Part shown: positions 15,829-23,223 of the stretch, piece by piece | Numbering within the stretch: the first letter of the stretch is position 1 | Layout: every line of letters starts with the position of its first letter | Origin: Nocardioidaceae bacterium | Lineage (GTDB): Bacteria > Actinomycetota > Actinomycetes > Propionibacteriales > Nocardioidaceae | DNA: 41,080 bases | Direction of reading: 5' to 3' | Assembly: GCA_025934895.1 (NCBI GenBank) | Contig: JAICWH010000011.1 | Span: 1 to 41,080, forward strand | Made by a program: the position numbers and the translations under genes | The notes under the pieces: model-generated | What the model was told of the DNA's origin: nothing | Seen by the model: only the letters and a program-made list of their open reading frames with translations | Database searches by the model: none

Positions 15829-17013
15829 TCAACGCTCCATCGTCAGGGCCATGCCCTGCCCGACGCCGATGCACAGCGCCGCGACGCCGACCCCGGAGCC
15901 GGCCGTGGCCAGCTGGTGTGCCACCTGGCCGGCCAGCCGAGCCCCGGACGCGCCCAGCGGATGCCCGATGGCGATCGCGCCGCCGTGGGGGTTGACGATC
16001 TCGTCGTCGATGTCCGGCCAGGACGCGAGGCAGGCCAACGTCTGGGCGGCGAACGCCTCGTTGAGCTCCATGGTGGTCACCTCGCCCTGCTGGCGACCGG
16101 CCTTGGCCAGGGAGCGGTTCACGGCCTGCACCGGCCCGATGCCGAAGTACTGCGGGTCCACCGCGTCGACCCCGTTGCCGGTGATCCGGGCCAGCGGCTC
16201 GACGCCGAGCTCCGCGACCCCGTCCTCGTCGGCGAGCAGCAGGGCCGCCGCGCCGTCGGAGAGCTGGGAGGCGTTCCCCGCGGTGACGGTGCCGCCGTCG
16301 CGGAACGACGGCCTCAGCTTCGCCAGCGACTCGACGGTGACACCCTCCCGGATGCCCTCGTCGCGAGCCATCTCCGCCCCCGGCACCTGCACGATGCCGG
16401 CGTCGTACGCCCCGTTCGCCCACGCCTTGGCGGCGCGCTCCTGGGACCGGACGGCGTAGGCGTCGGCCTGCTCGCGGGTCACGCCGTACTTCTCAGCAAG
16501 CCGCTCGGTGCTCTCCCCGAGGCTGATCGTCCAGTCCTCCGGCATGTCCGGGTTCACCATCCGCCAGCCCAGGGTCGTGGAGTGCATCGTCGCGTTGCCG
16601 GCAGGGAACGGCCGCTCCGGCTTGAGCATGACGTACGGCGCCCGGGTCATCGACTCCACACCGCCCGCGACCATGATCGAGGCGTCCCCCACGGCGATCG
16701 CCCGCGTCGCGCCGACGACGGCGTCCAGGCTCGAGGCGCACAGCCGGTTGACCGTCGAGCCCGGCACGGAGACGGGCAGCCCGGCGAGCAGGGCGGCCAT
16801 CCGGGCGACGTTGCGGTTGTCCTCACCGGCCTGGTTGGCGGCCCCGAAGTAGACCTCGGAGACCCGCGCCGGGTCGAGCGACGGGGTCCGGGACAGCAGC
16901 GCCCTGATGACGGTCGCGGCGAGGTCGTCGGGCCGGACCGTGGCCAGCGCACCTCCCAGCTTCCCCACCGGCGTCCGGACCGCATCGACGACGAACACTT
17001 CGCGACAGTGCAC
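15829..17013 (-). CDS. pcaF: Beta-ketoadipyl-CoA thiolase
   Basis: PcaF cleaves beta-ketoadipyl-CoA to acetyl-CoA and succinyl-CoA, the last pathway step. It has 394 residues from GTG 17013; GTG 16998 (just before FVVDAVRTP) is also possible. The catalytic residues are C92 in NRLCASSLD, the histidine in NPHGGAIAIGHPLG and the cysteine in ALCIGVGQG. It is the first gene of the pcaFHGBDC operon, divergent from the IclR regulator. The CoA-transferase genes pcaI/pcaJ needed before this step are not seen here. Confidence 0.93.
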   Translation of the reverse strand: MHCREVFVVDAVRTPVGKLGGALATVRPDDLAATVIRALLSRTPSLDPARVSEVYFGAANQAGEDNRNVARMAALLAGLPVSVPGSTVNRLCASSLDAVVGATRAIAVGDASIMVAGGVESMTRAPYVMLKPERPFPAGNATMHSTTLGWRMVNPDMPEDWTISLGESTERLAEKYGVTREQADAYAVRSQERAAKAWANGAYDAGIVQVPGAEMARDEGIREGVTVESLAKLRPSFRDGGTVTAGNASQLSDGAAALLLADEDGVAELGVEPLARITGNGVDAVDPQYFGIGPVQAVNRSLAKAGRQQGEVTTMELNEAFAAQTLACLASWPDIDDEIVNPHGGAIAIGHPLGASGARLAGQVAHQLATAGSGVGVAALCIGVGQGMALTMER

Positions 17014-17044
17014 ACGTGCCTCCAGGCTCAGCTAGTCTCAACTC

Positions 17045-17078
17045 GTTCATTATGCGAACATACGTTACTATGGCGAAC
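17045..17078. promoter_or_regulatory. Two operator-like palindromes between pcaF and the IclR gene
   Basis: GTTCATTATGCGAAC (17045-17059) and GTTACTATGGCGAAC (17064-17078) are two similar 15-bp half-palindromes (GTT-N9-AAC). They are spaced 19 bp, about two helical turns, in the 118-nt divergent gap. IclR-type regulators of the PcaR/PcaU group bind such repeats. The minus-strand -10-like CATAAT for pcaF lies inside the first palindrome. Confidence 0.6.
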
Positions 17079-17131
17079 AGCGAGGCGCCAAGCCCGGTGT
17101 TCGACAGACGAGACGGACAGGAGGCCGAGGG

Positions 17132-17908
17132 ATGGCGGACCAGCCGCGGGAGGACCACTACGTGCAGTCCCTCGCGCGGGGGCTGAGCGTGATCACCGCG
17201 TTCGGGCCGACGACTCCCGAGCTCTCCTTGTCCGACGTCGCCCGCTCCACCGGTCTCACCCGTGCCGCGGCGCGCCGCTTCCTGCTCACTCTCGTCGACC
17301 TGGGCTACGTCCGCCAAGAGGGCAAGCTGTTCCGGCTCACGCCGCGGGTGCTCGCGCTGGGCTACGCGTTCCTCTCCAGCGTGTCCCTGCCAGGGATCGC
17401 CGGACCGCACCTGGAACGGCTGGCCGGTGAGGTCCACGAGTCGTCGTCGATGTCGGTGCTCGACGGCCGCGACGTGGTCTACGTGGCCCGGGTCCCGACC
17501 TCGCGGATCATGACGGTCTCGATCAACGTCGGCACCCGGTTCCCTGCCTACGCGACCTCGATGGGCCAGGTGCTGCTCGCCGGCCTGGACGACGACGCCC
17601 TGGAGGAGCATCTCGCCGGCCTCGACCCCGTGCCGACGACCGAGCACACCCTCACCTCCGTCGAGGCCCTGCGCTCCCGCGTCCGACAGGTCCGCAGCCA
17701 AGGGTTCGCGCTCGTCGACCAGGAGCTGGAGTACGGCCTGCGTTCGCTGGCCGCCCCGGTGCACAACCGGGCCGGCACGGTGGTGGCCGCGGTCAACGTC
17801 TCCACCCAGGCCAGTCGGGTCGGCCCCGAGGAGACCCGACGGGCGCTGCTCCCGCCGTTGCTGAAGGCGGTCGCCGAGATCGAGAACGACCTGTCGCGCA
17901 GCCCCTAG
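17132..17908 (+). CDS. pcaR: IclR-family regulator, PcaR-like
   Basis: A transcription factor of 258 residues. The N-terminal winged helix-turn-helix spans about 15-75 (LSLSDVARSTGLTRAAARRF), followed by an IclR effector domain with FPAYATSMGQVLLA, LRSRVRQVRSQGFALVDQELEYGLRSLAAPV and a C-terminal VNVS. Length and sequence match the PcaR/PcaU/PobR group, which bind beta-ketoadipate, protocatechuate or 4-hydroxybenzoate. ATG 17132 follows AGGAGGCCGAGGG. It is divergent from the pca operon and 33 nt upstream of pobA. Which effector it senses is not visible. Confidence 0.88.
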   Translation: MADQPREDHYVQSLARGLSVITAFGPTTPELSLSDVARSTGLTRAAARRFLLTLVDLGYVRQEGKLFRLTPRVLALGYAFLSSVSLPGIAGPHLERLAGEVHESSSMSVLDGRDVVYVARVPTSRIMTVSINVGTRFPAYATSMGQVLLAGLDDDALEEHLAGLDPVPTTEHTLTSVEALRSRVRQVRSQGFALVDQELEYGLRSLAAPVHNRAGTVVAAVNVSTQASRVGPEETRRALLPPLLKAVAEIENDLSRSP

Positions 17909-17941
17909 TCCGCCGGTCCACCCGCGTGCAAGGCTCCCCCC

Positions 17942-19222
17942 ATGCGCACCCAGGTCGTCATCATCGGTGCCGGCCCGGCCGGCCTGCTGCTGTCCCACCT
18001 GCTCGACCGGGCGGGTGTCGAGTCGGTGCTGGTGGAACGACAGTCCCCGGACCACGTCGCCGGCCGGATCCGCGCCGGCGTCCTCGAGTCGTCCTCGGTC
18101 GACCTGCTCACCGATGTTGGCCTCGGGAAGCGGATCGCCGCCGAGGGCGACGAGCACCGGGGGATCTACCTGCAGTGGACCGACTCCCCCAGAGCCGTGG
18201 CCAGAGCCGTGGCCAGAGCCGCGGCCAGAGCCGAGGCCAGAGCCGAGGCCGGAGCCGGGGCCGGCGCCGAGACCCAGCGCCACCACCTGGACTTCGTCGA
18301 CCACGTCGGCAGGTCGGTGTGGGTCTACGGCCAGACCGAGGTCACCAAGGACCTGATGGAGGCGCGCCAGGCAGCCGGGCAGCAGGCCTACTACGAGGCG
18401 TCCGACGTCACCCTGCTCGACGTCGACAGTGAGCGCCCCTCGGTCACGTTCACCGACTCGCACGGCGTCCCCCAACGCATCGAGGCGGACGCGGTCGCCG
18501 GCTGCGACGGCTTCCACGGTCCCTCGCGGACGGCCATCCCGTCGGCGTCGCGGCGCACCTGGGAGCGGGTCTATCCCTATGCGTGGCTGGGCGTGCTGGC
18601 CGACGTACCCCCGTCCACCGACGAGCTGATCTACGCCTGGCACCCGGACGGCTTCGCGTTGCACTCGATGCGCTCGGCGACCGTGTCGCGGCTCTACGTC
18701 CAGGTGCCGCCGGAGGAGGACATCGCCGGGTGGTCCGACGACCGGATCTGGGACGCGCTCGCCACCCGGCTCGGGCACGGGCGCAACGGCTGGTCGCTGC
18801 AGCAGGGCCCGATCACCGAGAAGGCCGTGCTGCCGATGCGCAGCTTCGTCTCGACCCCGATGCGGCACGGGCGCCTGTTCCTGGCCGGCGATGCCGCGCA
18901 CATCGTGCCGCCGACCGGGGCGAAGGGCCTGAACCTCGCCATCGCGGACGTCACGCTGCTGGCCCGGGCGCTCAGCGCGTGGCTGGTGGACGGGTCACGA
19001 ACGCTGGTGGACTCCTACTCCGAGGACGCGTTGCGCCGGGTCTGGCGGTGCACCCACTTCTCGTGGTGGATGACCTCGATGCTGCACACGGTCCCGATCG
19101 AGAAGGGCGGCGACGACTTCGACCGTCAGCTGCAGCTCTCGCAGCTGCGGTGGGTGACCTCGTCCGAGCCCGGGGCCGCCGGCCTGGCCGAGAACTACGC
19201 CGGCCTGCCGATCGGCTTCTGA
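17942..19222 (+). CDS. pobA: 4-hydroxybenzoate 3-monooxygenase with in-frame minisatellite insertion
   Basis: A flavoprotein hydroxylase making protocatechuate from 4-hydroxybenzoate with NAD(P)H and O2. It has 426 residues, about 30 longer than usual PobA (near 394). The FAD motif IGAGPAGLLL, AGRIRAGVLE, YGQTEVTKDL, the second FAD motif LFLAGDAAHIVPPTGAKGLN and the C-terminal QLRWVTSS...NYAGLP segment are all intact. The extra length is an Ala/Arg/Glu repeat at residues 84-107, encoded by a 12-bp minisatellite. It lies where other PobA proteins have a short loop before the HRID-like segment (here HHLDFVD). The gene follows pcaR and supplies substrate to the pca operon. It ends in repeat array D. 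Confidence 0.93.
   Translation: MRTQVVIIGAGPAGLLLSHLLDRAGVESVLVERQSPDHVAGRIRAGVLESSSVDLLTDVGLGKRIAAEGDEHRGIYLQWTDSPRAVARAVARAAARAEARAEAGAGAGAETQRHHLDFVDHVGRSVWVYGQTEVTKDLMEARQAAGQQAYYEASDVTLLDVDSERPSVTFTDSHGVPQRIEADAVAGCDGFHGPSRTAIPSASRRTWERVYPYAWLGVLADVPPSTDELIYAWHPDGFALHSMRSATVSRLYVQVPPEEDIAGWSDDRIWDALATRLGHGRNGWSLQQGPITEKAVLPMRSFVSTPMRHGRLFLAGDAAHIVPPTGAKGLNLAIADVTLLARALSAWLVDGSRTLVDSYSEDALRRVWRCTHFSWWMTSMLHTVPIEKGGDDFDRQLQLSQLRWVTSSEPGAAGLAENYAGLPIGF
18191..18262 (+). repeat. 12-bp coding minisatellite in pobA, 6 units
   Basis: Units of AGAGCCGTGGCC type occur six times (third base pairs vary: GTG, GTG, GCG, GAG, GAG, then GGAGCCGGGGCC). They encode about 24 residues rich in Ala, Arg, Val and Glu. 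Unit length keeps the frame. Confidence 0.9.
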
Positions 19223-19309
19223 GCGTAGTCTGCCCAGCGGCTTGTCCGAGCGCAGTCTGCCCGGCGGCCCGTCCGAGCGCAGTCTGCCCAGCGGCCCGTC
19301 CGAGCTCAG
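19221..19309. repeat. Tandem repeat array D, 3 copies plus partial, 27 bp period
   Basis: GAGCGCAGTCTGCCCGGCGG followed by CCCGTCC recurs at 19221, 19248 and 19275, with a partial unit from 19302. The array begins inside the pobA stop codon and its partial end contains the stop codon of the convergent dienelactone hydrolase gene. On the minus strand each unit has CGCCGGGCAGAC or CGCTGGGCAGAC. Confidence 0.9.
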
Positions 19310-20061
19310 TGCAGGGCGCGCCCGAGCAGGTCGAGGAGTGCCTTCCAGTGTCGCTCCGTGGCGGCCTCGTCGAAGACCGCGGTGTCGCTCATCGTGAAGC
19401 CGTGCGCCGCCCCGTCGTACTGCTCGCAGACGTGGCGCACGCCGGCCGACGTGAGGGCCTCCTCGAGGCGGGCCTGCTGCTCGGGCGGCATCCCCTGGTC
19501 GTGGTCGGCGCTGGCGACGTACACCTCCGCTCGCAGCCGATCCACGAGCAGGTGCGGGCTGTCCGGCGCGTCGGTGGCCAGCCGGGCGGGATGGAAGGCG
19601 GCCACCGCGGCGACCTGCTCCGGCCGGTGGGCCGCGGTCCGCAGGGCCAGCGCCCCGCCCATGCAGTAGCCGGTGACGCCGACCGGGCCGTCCGACACCT
19701 GGGGCAGCCCGGTCAGGAAGTCCAGGTAGCCCTCCGCGTCGCTCATCGCCCGCTCCGGGCTGAGCTGGCCCATCCAGGGCCGCAGGACGGTGAACAGCCG
19801 TCCGCGGGCGTCCGGGTCCGCCAGGTCGCTGAGGTCCAGCAGCGGTGCACGGCCCTGCCGGTAGAAGACGTTGGGCACCAGGACGACGTACCCCTGCTCG
19901 GCGATCCGGCCGGCCATCTCCTCCAGCCGGGGCCGGAGACCGAACGCGTCCATGTAGAACAGCACGCCGGGGTGAGTGCCGGGCCGCTTCGGTGCGGCGA
20001 GGAAGGCGTCGGCGACGCCGTCGCGGGTGCGGACGTCCACGGTCGAGGTCTGCAGCGCCAT
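19306..20061 (-). CDS. Dienelactone hydrolase family protein
   Basis: An alpha/beta hydrolase of 251 residues. The Cys-type nucleophile elbow GYCMGGAL has C133; the acid is near D186/D188 in ASADHDQGMP and the histidine is H220 in GAAHGFT. This is the dienelactone hydrolase (carboxymethylenebutenolidase) layout. Such enzymes open dienelactones from chlorocatechol cleavage, but no chlorocatechol dioxygenase is nearby, so the natural substrate is unknown. It is convergent with pobA, and its stop codon lies in repeat array D. A minor role in aromatic catabolism is plausible from context only. Confidence 0.88.
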   Translation of the reverse strand: MALQTSTVDVRTRDGVADAFLAAPKRPGTHPGVLFYMDAFGLRPRLEEMAGRIAEQGYVVLVPNVFYRQGRAPLLDLSDLADPDARGRLFTVLRPWMGQLSPERAMSDAEGYLDFLTGLPQVSDGPVGVTGYCMGGALALRTAAHRPEQVAAVAAFHPARLATDAPDSPHLLVDRLRAEVYVASADHDQGMPPEQQARLEEALTSAGVRHVCEQYDGAAHGFTMSDTAVFDEAATERHWKALLDLLGRALH

Positions 20062-20117
20062 GGGGGGAGTGTGTCACGCAGGAGCATCGACTTCATCGTG
20101 CGTTCAGGTGGCCGGGC

Positions 20118-20123
20118 TACCGT
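20118..20123 (+). promoter_or_regulatory. -10-like hexamer TACCGT, leaderless start of DedA gene
   Basis: TACCGT ends 6 nt before GTG 20130. The spacing supports GTG 20130 as start of a leaderless transcript. Confidence 0.42.
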
Positions 20124-20129
20124 TCTCGT

Positions 20130-20795
20130 GTGGTGACCTCACTGCTGCAGCACCTCCTGCACGTGCCCGCACCGGTGGTGCTGCTGGTGGTCGGCGCGCT
20201 CGTCTTCGGGGAGGCCGCCGTCTTCCTCGGCTTCGTGCTGCCCGGCGAGACCGCGGTGCTGCTGGGGGGGTTCCTCGCCTCGACCGGGCGGGTCTCGGTC
20301 GTCCTCCTGGCGGTGGTGGTGGTGGCCGCCGCGATCGTCGGCGACTCCGTCGGCTACGAGGTCGGCAAGCGGTTCGGTCCCCGGCTGCTGCGCACCCGGC
20401 TCTTGCGCAGGCACGTGCACCGGATCGACCAGGCCCGCGCGTTCCTCGACGGCCGCGGCGCGTCGGCCATCTTCGTGGCGCGGTTCACCGCCTTCCTCCG
20501 TGCGGTGATGCCGGGGCTGGCGGGCCTGAGCGGGATGCGCTACCGCCGCTTCCTGCTGTTCAACGCCGCGGGCGGTCTCGCGTGGGGCCTCGGCTGCACC
20601 GTGGCGGGCTACCTCGCGGGCAGCTCCTACCAGTCGATGGCGGGTTACCTCGGGCAGGGAGGCGCGGCAGTGGCCGCGGTGCTGGCGGTCGTCGTCCTGG
20701 TCGGGTGGCGGGTGGCCAAGCATCGCCGGGACCGCGACGAGTCCGCCGCACGCGACCTCAACGAGCCGGTGACGGGGGCCGGGTCGACACCATGA
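20130..20795 (+). CDS. DedA-family membrane protein
   Basis: An integral membrane protein of 221 residues from GTG 20130 (GTG 20133 also possible). Hydrophobic segments are at about 10-30, 45-70, 135-165 and 170-195. The DedA core is visible as GEAAVFLGFVLPGETAVLLGG, GDSVGYEVGKRFGPRLL, and FVARFTAFLRAVMPGLAGLSGM with its conserved arginines. DedA/VTT proteins are lipid scramblase or transporter-like and support undecaprenyl-phosphate or phospholipid handling; the exact role here is unknown. The last codons (G-S-T-P-stop) are formed by a sequence identical over 16 bp to repeat array A. Confidence 0.88.
   Translation: MVTSLLQHLLHVPAPVVLLVVGALVFGEAAVFLGFVLPGETAVLLGGFLASTGRVSVVLLAVVVVAAAIVGDSVGYEVGKRFGPRLLRTRLLRRHVHRIDQARAFLDGRGASAIFVARFTAFLRAVMPGLAGLSGMRYRRFLLFNAAGGLAWGLGCTVAGYLAGSSYQSMAGYLGQGGAAVAAVLAVVVLVGWRVAKHRRDRDESAARDLNEPVTGAGSTP
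20778..20793 (+). repeat. Single copy of the array A core at the DedA stop codon
   Basis: GCCGGGTCGACACCAT is identical to 16 bp of the array A unit read on the minus strand. It supplies the final codons and the first base of the TGA of the DedA gene. Confidence 0.75.
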
Positions 20796-20813
20796 GGTCA
20801 CCGGCACCCGGTC

Positions 20814-21770
20814 TCACCCGGGCGGGTGCAGGAGGAGGCCCGCGTACGTCGGGTGCCGCTCGACCCACCACCTGACGTAGGGACACACGGCCACCACCTG
20901 CGTGGCTCCCTCGGCCCGGATGTCGTCGAGCGCCCGGCGCACGAGACCGTCGGCGACCGCCACGTCGTCGAAGCCCGGGTCCACCACGGTGCGGGTGAGC
21001 ACGACCAGCCGCTCGGTGCGCTGGTAGGACAGGTGGCCGGCAGGGCGCTGCTCGACGAACGCCTCGTAGCGCTCGGCCTCCGGCACGTGCCGGGTCCGCG
21101 CGTCGCGCGCTGGGGGGTCCGCGTCCGACGGCCGCAGCAGCGTGGTGCTGAGCACCTCGTCGAGCCAGTCGCCGTACTCGCGGGCGGCCCAGCCCCGAAC
21201 CGAGCCGAGCAGGTGCCAGAGCAGCGAGTTCATCACAGCCCAACAGACGTCCGCGCCCTTCTCGACGCTCACGTCGGAGCGCATGCCGCCCGTGCCGGCG
21301 AGGTGCGTGACGAACGCGGTCGCGCCGGCCATGCTCTCGCGCCGGATGGTGGCGGCGAGCTCGTGCACCTCGGCGTCCACGTCGGCCGCGGCGAGCACGA
21401 CCGCGCCGACCGGGGCCGCGCGAGCGCCCACGTCGAGCTGCATCTCCACCCACATCCGCACCAGCCGGCGCGGATCCCGCTCCTCCTGCATCGCCTTCAC
21501 CGCCGGGCGCTCGGCCATCGGCACCGGCTCGTCGTCGCCGACGAGGGCCCAGTCCCAGACCAGCTTGAGCAGCGCGCCCTTGCCGCCGACCGAGGAGAAG
21601 ACCGTCTTGCGTCCCACCCCGGCCCGCGTCGCGACGGCGTCGATGGTGGTGGCGGCGTAGCCGCGCTCGGCGAACAGCTCGCCGGCAGCGGCAACGATGG
21701 CGCGTCGGGTCGCACGCGCCTGCTGGTCGCGCGCCCGCGAGGAGTAGGCCGGCCTGGCTTCGGACTGCAC
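20814..21770 (-). CDS. TetR-family regulator fused to an Acetyltransf_CG (GNAT-like) domain
   Basis: A single 318-residue frame from GTG 21770, which has a very good ribosome site (AAGGAG, 6 nt before). An in-frame ATG at 21821 lacks one. Residues of about 18-65 are a TetR helix-turn-helix (ELFAERGYAATTIDAVATRA, VGRKTVFSSVGGKGAL). About 80-220 form the all-helical ligand domain. Residues 227-318 match the small YjdJ-type acetyltransferase fold: RYEAFVEQRPAGHLSYQ, VVLTRTVVDPGF, ADGLVRRALDDIRAEG, VAVCPYVRWWVERHPTYAGLL. The usual acetyl-CoA loop RGxGxA reads DDVAVAD, so catalysis may be lost. The gene is divergent from the flavin monooxygenase gene, which it probably represses. Confidence 0.87.
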   Translation of the reverse strand: MQSEARPAYSSRARDQQARATRRAIVAAAGELFAERGYAATTIDAVATRAGVGRKTVFSSVGGKGALLKLVWDWALVGDDEPVPMAERPAVKAMQEERDPRRLVRMWVEMQLDVGARAAPVGAVVLAAADVDAEVHELAATIRRESMAGATAFVTHLAGTGGMRSDVSVEKGADVCWAVMNSLLWHLLGSVRGWAAREYGDWLDEVLSTTLLRPSDADPPARDARTRHVPEAERYEAFVEQRPAGHLSYQRTERLVVLTRTVVDPGFDDVAVADGLVRRALDDIRAEGATQVVAVCPYVRWWVERHPTYAGLLLHPPG

Positions 21771-21780
21771 GAATAACTCC

Positions 21781-21809
21781 TTGACGTCTCGGACCAGCGA
21801 GGAGACTAT
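21781..21809 (+). promoter_or_regulatory. Predicted promoter of the flavin monooxygenase gene
   Basis: TTGACG (21781-21786) is followed after 17 nt by GACTAT (21804-21809), a weak -10. It directly precedes the predicted TetR operator. Confidence 0.4.
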
Positions 21810-21810
21810 G

Positions 21811-21835
21811 AGTGTCGTCACAACACTACCAGTGT
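21811..21835. promoter_or_regulatory. Predicted operator of the TetR-acetyltransferase fusion
   Basis: ACACTACCAGTGT (21823-21835) is an inverted repeat with a 3-nt centre. AGTGT at 21811 with ACACT at 21823 forms a second, overlapping inverted repeat. The three half-sites lie between the divergent genes, just downstream of the monooxygenase promoter. Confidence 0.5.
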
Positions 21836-21850
21836 CATGGAGGAGTCAGC

Positions 21851-23206
21851 ATGAGGATCGCCGTCATCGGAGCCGGTCCCGCCGGGCTGCTGCTGGGGGC
21901 CGCGCTGGCGCGCCGTGGTCACGGTGTGGTCGCGGTCGACCGGGACCCCGGCCCACCCGTCACCGGACGCTGGGAGCGGCACGGGGTCATGCAGTTCCAC
22001 CACGCCCACGGGTTCCGTGCGCAGGTGGCCGAGGTGCTCGCCGAGCAGTGGCCGCAGGCTCTCACGACGTGGATGGCGCTCGGCGCCGAGCCGATCGTCT
22101 TCGACCTTCCGGGAGTCGGTCCGGTAGCCGGTGCCTACCGGTCCCGCCGTGACACGTTCGAGCGCGCCCTGCGAGCCACCTCCCTGGACGTCCCCGGGCT
22201 GAGCGTCCGACGGGGCCACGTCGACGACGTGCTCTTCTGGGGAGGCCGGGTCCGAGGTCTCCTGGTGGACGGATCGAGGCTGGAGGCGGACCTCGTGGTC
22301 GATGCCTCCGGCCGGTCCGGTCGCGCCGCCGACGGGCTGCGCGCCCCGTCCACCGTCGGCGGCCCGTGCGGGATGGCCTACGTCGACCGGCAGTACCGCC
22401 TCCGTGCCGGAGCCGAGCCCGGGCCGATGGCCAACCCGCTCGCCTGGCAGGCCGACTTCGACGGCTACCAGTGCATCGTGTTCCTGCACGAGCGGGGGTA
22501 CTTCTCGGTGCTGATCGTGCGCCCCACCGCCGACGCCGCGCTCAAGGACCTACGACACCGGGGCGCCTTCGAGGCCGCCTGCCGGGCGATCCCCGGCCTC
22601 TCGGAGTGGACCGACCCGGGCCGTGCTGCGCCGGTGACCGAGGTGGTCCCCGGTGGTCCGCTCCGCAACGTCTACCGCACCCAGCGCGGCGTCGACGGGA
22701 GTCCGGTGGTCCCCGGGCTGGTCAGCGTCGGCGACTCGGTCGCGACCACGACACCGACGTTCGGCCGCGGCGTGGCCACCACCTTCACCCAGGTGCGGGC
22801 GCTGCTGGAGCTGCTGGACTCTGATCGCGACCCGGCGCTGGTGGGCGAGCCGTTCGAGGCCTGGTGCGAGCAGAACATGCTGCCCTGGGTGCTCGACCAC
22901 ATGCAGATGGACGGAGAGCTGGTGCGCCGCTGGGAGGGAGGGGACGTGGATCTGTCCCGCCGGCTGCCCTCCGACCTGATCCTGGCCGCCGCTGCCCGGG
23001 ACCCGCGCATCAACGAGGTCACGCCGGGCTACGTCGGGATGTACCGCCTCCCGTCGTCCCTGGACCCTGTCGAACCGCTGGCCCGGGCCGTCTACGAGAC
23101 CGGGTGGCGTCCGCCGTACAGTCCGGGGCCGGGTCGGGGGGAGCTTGTCGAGATCGTCTCGGCCGCGATCCGTCGGGCACCGGCGGTCGCCGCATCGTCG
23201 GCCTGA
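21851..23206 (+). CDS. FAD-dependent monooxygenase/oxidoreductase
   Basis: A 451-residue flavoprotein. The N-terminal dinucleotide motif is IGAGPAGLLLGAAL, with VDRDPGPP at the end of the second strand. DASGRSGRAADGL and SVGDSVATTTPTFGRGVATTF (the second FAD motif, with GD) are visible. The overall type is the geranylgeranyl-reductase/halogenase-like group of FAD-dependent enzymes. The substrate is unknown; a halogenase-type KxxxxW motif is not apparent. ATG 21851 follows GGAGGAGTCAGC. An alternative ATG at 21812 lies inside the operator and is not favoured. It is divergent from the TetR-acetyltransferase gene. Confidence 0.85.
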   Translation: MRIAVIGAGPAGLLLGAALARRGHGVVAVDRDPGPPVTGRWERHGVMQFHHAHGFRAQVAEVLAEQWPQALTTWMALGAEPIVFDLPGVGPVAGAYRSRRDTFERALRATSLDVPGLSVRRGHVDDVLFWGGRVRGLLVDGSRLEADLVVDASGRSGRAADGLRAPSTVGGPCGMAYVDRQYRLRAGAEPGPMANPLAWQADFDGYQCIVFLHERGYFSVLIVRPTADAALKDLRHRGAFEAACRAIPGLSEWTDPGRAAPVTEVVPGGPLRNVYRTQRGVDGSPVVPGLVSVGDSVATTTPTFGRGVATTFTQVRALLELLDSDRDPALVGEPFEAWCEQNMLPWVLDHMQMDGELVRRWEGGDVDLSRRLPSDLILAAAARDPRINEVTPGYVGMYRLPSSLDPVEPLARAVYETGWRPPYSPGPGRGELVEIVSAAIRRAPAVAASSA

Positions 23207-23223
23207 AGCCGCGTGCCTTCAGG
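23202..23223. terminator. Hairpin spanning two convergent stop codons
   Basis: CCTGAAG and CTTCAGG form a 7-bp stem with an 8-nt loop. It includes the stop codons of both the monooxygenase gene and the convergent gene. It is a possible bidirectional terminator; there is no U-tract. Confidence 0.45.

Noticed and set aside
16823-18901. 692-codon minus-strand frame with a glycine/serine repeat segment
   Set aside because: It lies antisense to pcaR and pobA. The GSG repeat is only the reverse of the pobA minisatellite.
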